NCBI GenBank assembly: GCA_025057335.1
Contig: JANWXG010000073.1
Coordinates: forward strand, 1-10,366
Source: a bacterium
GTDB taxonomy: Bacteria > Armatimonadota > HRBIN16
Length of the DNA stretch: 10,366 nucleotides
Reading direction: 5' to 3'
Part shown: positions 6,280 to 10,366 of the stretch, in pieces
Numbering within the stretch: the stretch's first letter is position 1
How the letters are laid out: each line of letters starts with the position of its first letter
Program-made: the position numbers and the translations under genes
The notes under the pieces: generated by a model
The model's database searches: none
What the model was told of the DNA's origin: nothing
Seen by the model: the letters and a program-made list of their open reading frames with translations, nothing else

Positions 6280-7633
6280 ACATGCGGAATTGCAGTCTCA
6301 AAGTCGTGACGTGGTATCGGTTAGGCGTCCTGGACGGGTCGAAGAACACTTCGTACGCCGCCGTCACTCGGGCTCCGGGGTTGATGTAGTAGATGTAGGC
6401 AGCCCCATAGCCGTATACGGTGTTGCCCACCGAGTCGCGGTCTGCATCGAACTGTTCGTAGCGTAGGGCGAGCTGATTGCGCGACGACAGGTTGTAGCCC
6501 AACACCACATGCCATGCCGTCATGTCCTTGGCAGTGCGGTTGGGGTTCGCTGTCGTGCTGGGTACGCGGTCTTTGCCGAACATCGCCTCCGCGCGCACGA
6601 ACAGATTGGGTACCAGCAGACCAATGTAGCTGCCATCCACGAAGAGGAAGCGTCGGTCTACTTCGGGCGAAGTCTGATTGCCTGCAGTGAAGGCAGGGCG
6701 CTTGCCCGCGAAGTAGGAGATGCCAAAGTCGTAGATGGTGCTGTAGAGACGGAAGCCCGCACTCACCGCTAGGCGGCTGGCTACCCCAGGAGCACGCCCT
6801 CGTTGTTCGGGGTCGTTGAAAGTGAGCGCATCCCACACGCCGATGTGCACGAGCGAGTTCATGCTTGTGCCATACCGAAGGTACAGACCGCGACCGCGCT
6901 CGCCGTTGAACATAGTGCGGTTCGCGAAGGTGCGCTCGGGGAACTCGCGGTCGGCAGAGGAGCGCTCTAGCTCGTAGCCTAGCGGCAGGGGTTGCTGTCC
7001 CAGCAGCAACTGCACTCCGACCTTCACATCCGACGGCTCGATGTCGTAGATGAGCTGGGCGTCACGCAGCTGAGCCTGCAAGGTGTCGGTACCCGTAGCG
7101 ACATCGAAGGTGAGACGCATACTCGTACGGGGGTCGACGACGTTGGTCTGCGAGATGCGGAAGCGTCGTAGGGCGAACGCATCGGGCGTGCCTCCAGGCT
7201 CGTTGGTATCCCGATACTGGAACTGCACGTAGTTGCCTGCGCGGAAGCGCTTCAGTTCGGTAATGTCGTTCGCCATCACCATCAGGCTTTCGTTCTGCCC
7301 TTCAATCCATCCCTGGATGTCGCGGATGGACTCCTGCATCTCCTCCAGCCTAGCCTCTATCTCCTCTAGCCGCTGTAGAATGTCACTGCTGGAGGATACC
7401 GCTTCACCTTCCTCTTCGGCGGAAGGCGCCAGACTCGTCAACAACAGCTGCTGTTGCTGGCTCTTCTGGCGTAGTTTGGCGACCTGCTGTTTAGTGGTTT
7501 GAAGGGCGTTTTTCAATCTGACGGCTCGCTCGGTACTCAGAGGGCTCTGCTGTGCGTACAGAGACACGCTGAGCGCAAAGGTGAGCCCCATAGCCACTAC
7601 AGTGCCAAGGCGCCACTGCCTAGCAATGTCCAT
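6278..7633 (-). CDS. Phosphate-selective porin O/P-type outer membrane protein
   Basis: This 451-residue protein is best read as an OprO/OprP-type porin, an outer-membrane channel for phosphate. Residues 1-27 are a signal peptide ending SLYA before QQS. Residues 33-65 (Q/K-rich) and 84-128 (EEIEARLEEMQESIRDI) form predicted coiled coils. From about 132 to the end the chain shows alternating polar/aromatic strands of a beta-barrel: YVQFQY, the family-like RRFRISQTNVVDPRTSMRLTF (156-176), GQQPLPLGYELERSS (212-226), LGYNLSSRNQLALRYEQF (378-395) and a final strand TTLRLQFRM. It lacks the common terminal phenylalanine, though F449 is close to the end. ATG at 7633 has GAGGAGGA (7639-7646) five bases upstream. 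It is the first gene of the pst operon behind a Pho-box-like repeat, which strengthens the phosphate assignment. Its family is inferred from pattern, not from a search. Confidence 0.8.
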   Translation of the reverse strand: MDIARQWRLGTVVAMGLTFALSVSLYAQQSPLSTERAVRLKNALQTTKQQVAKLRQKSQQQQLLLTSLAPSAEEEGEAVSSSSDILQRLEEIEARLEEMQESIRDIQGWIEGQNESLMVMANDITELKRFRAGNYVQFQYRDTNEPGGTPDAFALRRFRISQTNVVDPRTSMRLTFDVATGTDTLQAQLRDAQLIYDIEPSDVKVGVQLLLGQQPLPLGYELERSSADREFPERTFANRTMFNGERGRGLYLRYGTSMNSLVHIGVWDALTFNDPEQRGRAPGVASRLAVSAGFRLYSTIYDFGISYFAGKRPAFTAGNQTSPEVDRRFLFVDGSYIGLLVPNLFVRAEAMFGKDRVPSTTANPNRTAKDMTAWHVVLGYNLSSRNQLALRYEQFDADRDSVGNTVYGYGAAYIYYINPGARVTAAYEVFFDPSRTPNRYHVTTLRLQFRM

Positions 7634-7671
7634 GCACGTCCTCCTCTTGGTAGATTTGAAGCGAGTAGTAG

Positions 7672-7713
7672 TTTATCGAAAAAATGTTAAAACCACGTTA
7701 AAGGTAAGGTAAA
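7672..7713 (-). promoter_or_regulatory. Pho-box-like triple direct repeat and promoter of the phosphate operon
   Basis: Read on the minus strand, TTTACC (7708-7713), TTTAAC (7697-7702) and TTTAAC (7686-7691) recur at exactly 11 bases. The third copy extends to TTAACA, an exact match to the Bacillus PhoP-box core TT(A/C/T)ACA, whose repeats also stand 11 bases apart. PhoB boxes in E. coli and cyanobacteria share this period. Eight bases after the last repeat lies GATAAA (7672-7677), a passable -10 with no -35 of its own, as expected for activator-dependent Pho promoters. The porin start follows about 40 bases later. The repeat is seen directly; binding of a PhoB/PhoP-type regulator is inferred from context. 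Confidence 0.65.
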
Positions 7714-7841
7714 CTACTCTGTCGTGAGAGAACACGGGGGAGGCAACACCGTTCGGCTTGCACACAGGGGCGACGTTGTGTAATGATATACACGGCGATA
7801 GGATGTAACAGGATGTGCTGAAGCGTTCTGCTGGAGCCAAC
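7714..7841. other. Remainder of the divergent intergenic region before the penicillin-binding protein gene
   Basis: This stretch should hold the rightward promoter of the penicillin-binding protein gene, but none is clear. TTGCAC (7758-7763) and TATACA (7787-7792) are too far apart (23 bases) to make a good pair. GTGTA-ATGATA-TACAC (7778-7793) is a short inverted repeat over the likely -10 area. AGGATGT occurs twice, ten bases apart (7800-7806 and 7810-7816). GGAG at 7833-7836 is the ribosome binding site that decides the start at 7842. Confidence 0.4.
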
Positions 7842-10316
7842 ATGCCTTTACGAACGCGAAAACGTACCATGGGTCGTGCTCTGCGTCGGCGGCGTCGTCC
7901 GATGTGGCAACGCTTGCTCATCTATCTGCTGCTTCTACTGTTGCTGGGCATTGTGGTCGGGGGCGGCTACCTGATTGTGTTGCTGGTTCAGGTCTCCCGG
8001 ATGCTCCCCAGCAGCGAGCAGATTGTGAATCTGAAGCCTTACGAGGGCACACGCATCCTCTCACAGGACGGGGTCGTGCTGGCGACGCTGACGAACGAAC
8101 GTCGCGAGCTGGCGAAGCTATCCGAGTTCCCCAAGACGCTCATCGACGCGGTGGTCGCAGTGGAGGACAGCCAGTTCTTCCAGCATCGTGGCATCAGTCC
8201 GCGTGCCGTGTTTCGCGCGGTGTGGGTCAACTTGCGCGAGGGCAGATACGCTCAGGGCGGTAGCACCATCACCATGCAGCTGGCGCGCAACGCCTTTCTC
8301 ACCCAGAAAAAGACCTTCCACCGCAAGCTGCAAGAGGCGTTGCTCGCCCTGCAGATGGAGCAGTATCTTACCAAAGAGCAAATCCTGGAGACCTACCTCA
8401 ACGAAGTCTATTTCGGCAGCGGGGCGTATGGCGCTAAGACCGCCGCGCGAGTGTACTTCAATAAGTCGTTGAGCCAGCTGACTCTGGCGGAGTGTGCCCT
8501 GCTGGCAGGGGTCATCCGTCGTCCCTCCGTCTACTCACCTCACCAAAACCCGCAGCTGGCGTTGAGCCGGCGCGACATCGTACTGGAACGGATGCGCGCC
8601 CTCGGCTTCATCGACGGGGAGCAGTACGAGCAAGCGAAGAGCGAACCGCTGCGCGTGGTGCCGCTACGCCGACAGGGCATTCGCTACAAGGCGCCCTACT
8701 TCGTGTTTCATGTGTTGAAGCAACTGGCGGAAGACTACGGTGAAGAGCAGATTTATCGGGCGGGGCTGACCGTGGAGACCACTCTGCACTGGCAGATGCA
8801 GCAAGCGGCGGAGCAGGCGCTGCGTGAAGGCGTCGCACGCTACGGCAGAGGTGCGGTCACGCAGGGCGCACTGGTCGCCATCGACCCACAGACGGGATAC
8901 ATCCGCGCAATGGTAGGGGGTGTAGACTTCAGCAAGTCGCAGTACAATGCCACCACGCAAGGCAGGCGTCAGCCTGGCTCCGCCTTCAAGCCTATCGTTT
9001 ACTGTGCGGCAATCGATAAAGGCGTGCTGACGCCCGACTCGCGCATTGTAGACGCGCCTGTGAGCTACCCCTCGTATCCCCGACCCTACCGTCCCAAAAA
9101 CGCAGACGGACGCTATCGCGGAGCGGTCACCGTGCGGCAGGCTATCGCTTACTCTATCAACATCCCGGCGGTGAAGACCATCGCGATGGTGGGACCGCAG
9201 ACGGTGATAGAGTACGCTCGCAAGCTGGGCATCCAGTCGCCGTTGGAGCCGAACCTGTCGCTGGCGCTGGGGTCGTCGGCGGTGCGCCCTATCGAGATGG
9301 CGGTGGCATACGGCGTGTTTGCGACGGGCGGCAACCGCTGTGAGCCGATCGCCATCGTGCGCGTACGCGACAGCGAAGGCAACATCATCCAGGAGAACGC
9401 TCCCAACATCACCTACGGGGTGATTTCGCAGAACACGGCGCGAACGATGGACGAGCTGCTCCAGACGCCCGTGCGGATGCCCGGGGGAACCGCCTATCGC
9501 GTGCTACGGGACTTTCCCGAGGCGCGCGGCAAGACGGGTACGACCGATGAGGGACGCGACGCCTGGTTTGTAGGCTACACCCCTGAGCTCGTCACGGCGG
9601 TGTGGGTGGCGCGGGAGGTCTACGACGCCGCAAGGGAGCAGAAGGTGTACCTGCCGATGCCTCGCGTGTTTGGCGGCACAGTCTGCGCGCCCATCTGGAG
9701 AGACTTCATGAGCAAGGCAGTGCCCCTGCAGAAGGAGTGGCTGCGCAAGCGCGCACCTGAAGAGGTGCCACAGAGGACGCAGCAGCCCGAAAGCGTCGAC
9801 ACCGTCACGCTGACCCTGTGCGACGATACAGGCATGCTCGCCTCGCCGTATTGCCCTCGTACCCATCGCTTCACCTTCCGCCGCGGCGAGGAGCCTCGCC
9901 AGCCGTGTACTCTGCACGGCGCCGCCCCCGATATTGGCGTGGAGCCAGCAGGTGAGGCGGCGGAGGCACCTACGGAGCGGGCAGAACCTCCTGCGGTGTC
10001 GCCCCCTTCCCCTGCAGAGCCAGAGGTCCCGCCTCCTGCAATGACTGTGCCGGGTAGCCTCTCCGGAGGGAGCGACGCCGTCACACTGCCTCCGCGTTCG
10101 AGCGACCCCGCTCCAGTCGCTGCGCCAGCGCCGCCGCGTCTGTCCGAACCGCCTAAAGTGACCGCTCCTCCACCTCCCGAACGGGTGCGCATTTGTGCCG
10201 ACTCGGGCTTGCTCGCTTCGCGCTATTGTCCGGAGGTGCTAGTGAAAACCTTCCCTGCGGGCAGAGCGCCCGGTAAACGGTGCAATCTCCACCGTCCTCC
10301 GCCCGGGGAGCAGTAG
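7842..10316 (+). CDS. Class A penicillin-binding protein (peptidoglycan transglycosylase/transpeptidase, PBP1A type)
   Basis: This bifunctional enzyme polymerises lipid II and cross-links peptidoglycan outside the inner membrane. Residues are numbered from the ATG at 7842 (824 residues). A basic N-terminus (RALRRRRRP, 12-20) precedes one membrane anchor (about 25-51). The GT51 transglycosylase domain (about 70-245) shows VEDSQFFQHRG with catalytic E108, GGSTITMQLARN, and LNEVYFGSGAYG with the second glutamate E188. The transpeptidase domain (about 340-625) has all three motifs: S380-AF-K383, S438-I-N440 and K564-TGT. The C-terminal 165 residues hold two Cys3-His modules (660-692 and 785-817) joined by a Pro/Ala/Glu-rich linker. 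ATG at 7842 is chosen because GGAG lies five bases upstream. The frame opens earlier at GTG 7815 (nine more residues), which has only AGGA almost abutting it. The gene is divergent from the phosphate operon. Confidence 0.95.
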   Translation: MPLRTRKRTMGRALRRRRRPMWQRLLIYLLLLLLLGIVVGGGYLIVLLVQVSRMLPSSEQIVNLKPYEGTRILSQDGVVLATLTNERRELAKLSEFPKTLIDAVVAVEDSQFFQHRGISPRAVFRAVWVNLREGRYAQGGSTITMQLARNAFLTQKKTFHRKLQEALLALQMEQYLTKEQILETYLNEVYFGSGAYGAKTAARVYFNKSLSQLTLAECALLAGVIRRPSVYSPHQNPQLALSRRDIVLERMRALGFIDGEQYEQAKSEPLRVVPLRRQGIRYKAPYFVFHVLKQLAEDYGEEQIYRAGLTVETTLHWQMQQAAEQALREGVARYGRGAVTQGALVAIDPQTGYIRAMVGGVDFSKSQYNATTQGRRQPGSAFKPIVYCAAIDKGVLTPDSRIVDAPVSYPSYPRPYRPKNADGRYRGAVTVRQAIAYSINIPAVKTIAMVGPQTVIEYARKLGIQSPLEPNLSLALGSSAVRPIEMAVAYGVFATGGNRCEPIAIVRVRDSEGNIIQENAPNITYGVISQNTARTMDELLQTPVRMPGGTAYRVLRDFPEARGKTGTTDEGRDAWFVGYTPELVTAVWVAREVYDAAREQKVYLPMPRVFGGTVCAPIWRDFMSKAVPLQKEWLRKRAPEEVPQRTQQPESVDTVTLTLCDDTGMLASPYCPRTHRFTFRRGEEPRQPCTLHGAAPDIGVEPAGEAAEAPTERAEPPAVSPPSPAEPEVPPPAMTVPGSLSGGSDAVTLPPRSSDPAPVAAPAPPRLSEPPKVTAPPPPERVRICADSGLLASRYCPEVLVKTFPAGRAPGKRCNLHRPPPGEQ
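9819..10292 (+). repeat. Duplicated Cys3-His module in the C-terminal tail of the penicillin-binding protein
   Basis: Two copies, encoded at 9819-9917 and 10194-10292, share the identical pattern C-x10-C-x17-C-x2-H. Conserved positions include a D(T/S)G(M/L)LAS stretch after the first Cys, YCP at the second, and F, G and P before the last Cys. The intervening 92 residues are Pro/Ala/Glu/Ser-rich. Similar single or repeated modules occur at the C-termini of some class A PBPs; their function is not settled. Confidence 0.8.
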
Positions 10317-10318
10317 CC

Positions 10319-10366
10319 ATGCGTGGACGCTTCGGCGTGGAAATCCCTGCGCCGCCGCAGGTGCCC
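10319..10366 (+). CDS. Start of a further gene, cut by the window edge
   Basis: ATG at 10319 opens 16 codons to the window end, reading MRGRFGVEIPAPPQVP. GGGGAG (10305-10310) lies eight bases upstream, within the last codons of the penicillin-binding protein gene. Only two bases separate that gene's TAG from this ATG, so the two are likely co-transcribed. The fragment is too short to identify. Confidence 0.55.
   Translation, partial: MRGRFGVEIPAPPQVP

Noticed and set aside
7815..7841. Upstream GTG start for the penicillin-binding protein
   Set aside because: AGGA almost abuts the GTG, which is too close, whereas ATG at 7842 has GGAG at five bases. The nine extra residues cannot be fully excluded.
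1..10366. CRISPR arrays, insertion sequences, tRNA genes, toxin-antitoxin or defence genes
   Set aside because: No regularly spaced repeats, transposase or nuclease motifs, or tRNA-like segments were seen on either strand; nearly all the sequence is accounted for by the listed genes.

Overview
The window reads as a stretch of chromosome from a diderm (Gram-negative-type), fairly GC-rich bacterium. Three things point to an outer membrane: a porin-type beta-barrel gene, an unlipidated periplasmic phosphate-binding protein with a cleavable signal peptide, and a class A penicillin-binding protein. I cannot name the phylum from the sequence alone. GTG starts, gene layout and GC-rich palindromic intergenic DNA would suit Armatimonadota or a neighbouring lineage, but that is a guess. 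I see no tRNA, rRNA, CRISPR array, transposase or phage gene.

Layout. The minus strand carries two units. (1) From about 1940 down to 1: a TATAAT promoter, a secreted coiled-coil protein of unknown function (1226-1897), and mutL (1-1229, C-terminal part beyond the left edge), with the two genes overlapping by GTGA. (2) From 7713 down to 2220: a high-affinity phosphate uptake operon in the order phosphate-selective-type porin, pstS, pstC, pstA, pstB. Between the units lies a 322-base non-coding stretch (1898-2219) rich in small palindromes. The plus strand carries a class A penicillin-binding protein (7842-10316), transcribed divergently from the phosphate operon, and the first 16 codons of a further gene (10319 onward).

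How the parts work together. The five phosphate genes give a complete route into the cell: the porin admits phosphate through the outer membrane, PstS captures it in the periplasm, PstC and PstA form the inner-membrane channel, and PstB hydrolyses ATP. Upstream of the porin, three hexamers (TTTACC, TTTAAC, TTTAAC on the minus strand) recur at an exact 11-base period. This is the layout of a PhoB/PhoP-type Pho box, so the operon is probably induced by phosphate starvation. No phoU, phoR or phoB is present in the window.

The most notable points are the Pho-box-like repeat, the porin as first gene of the pst operon, a roughly 185-residue extra periplasmic segment in PstC, and a duplicated Cys3-His module with identical spacing at the C-terminus of the penicillin-binding protein. 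I found no convincing wholly new system. The rest of the region is ordinary housekeeping and transport DNA.
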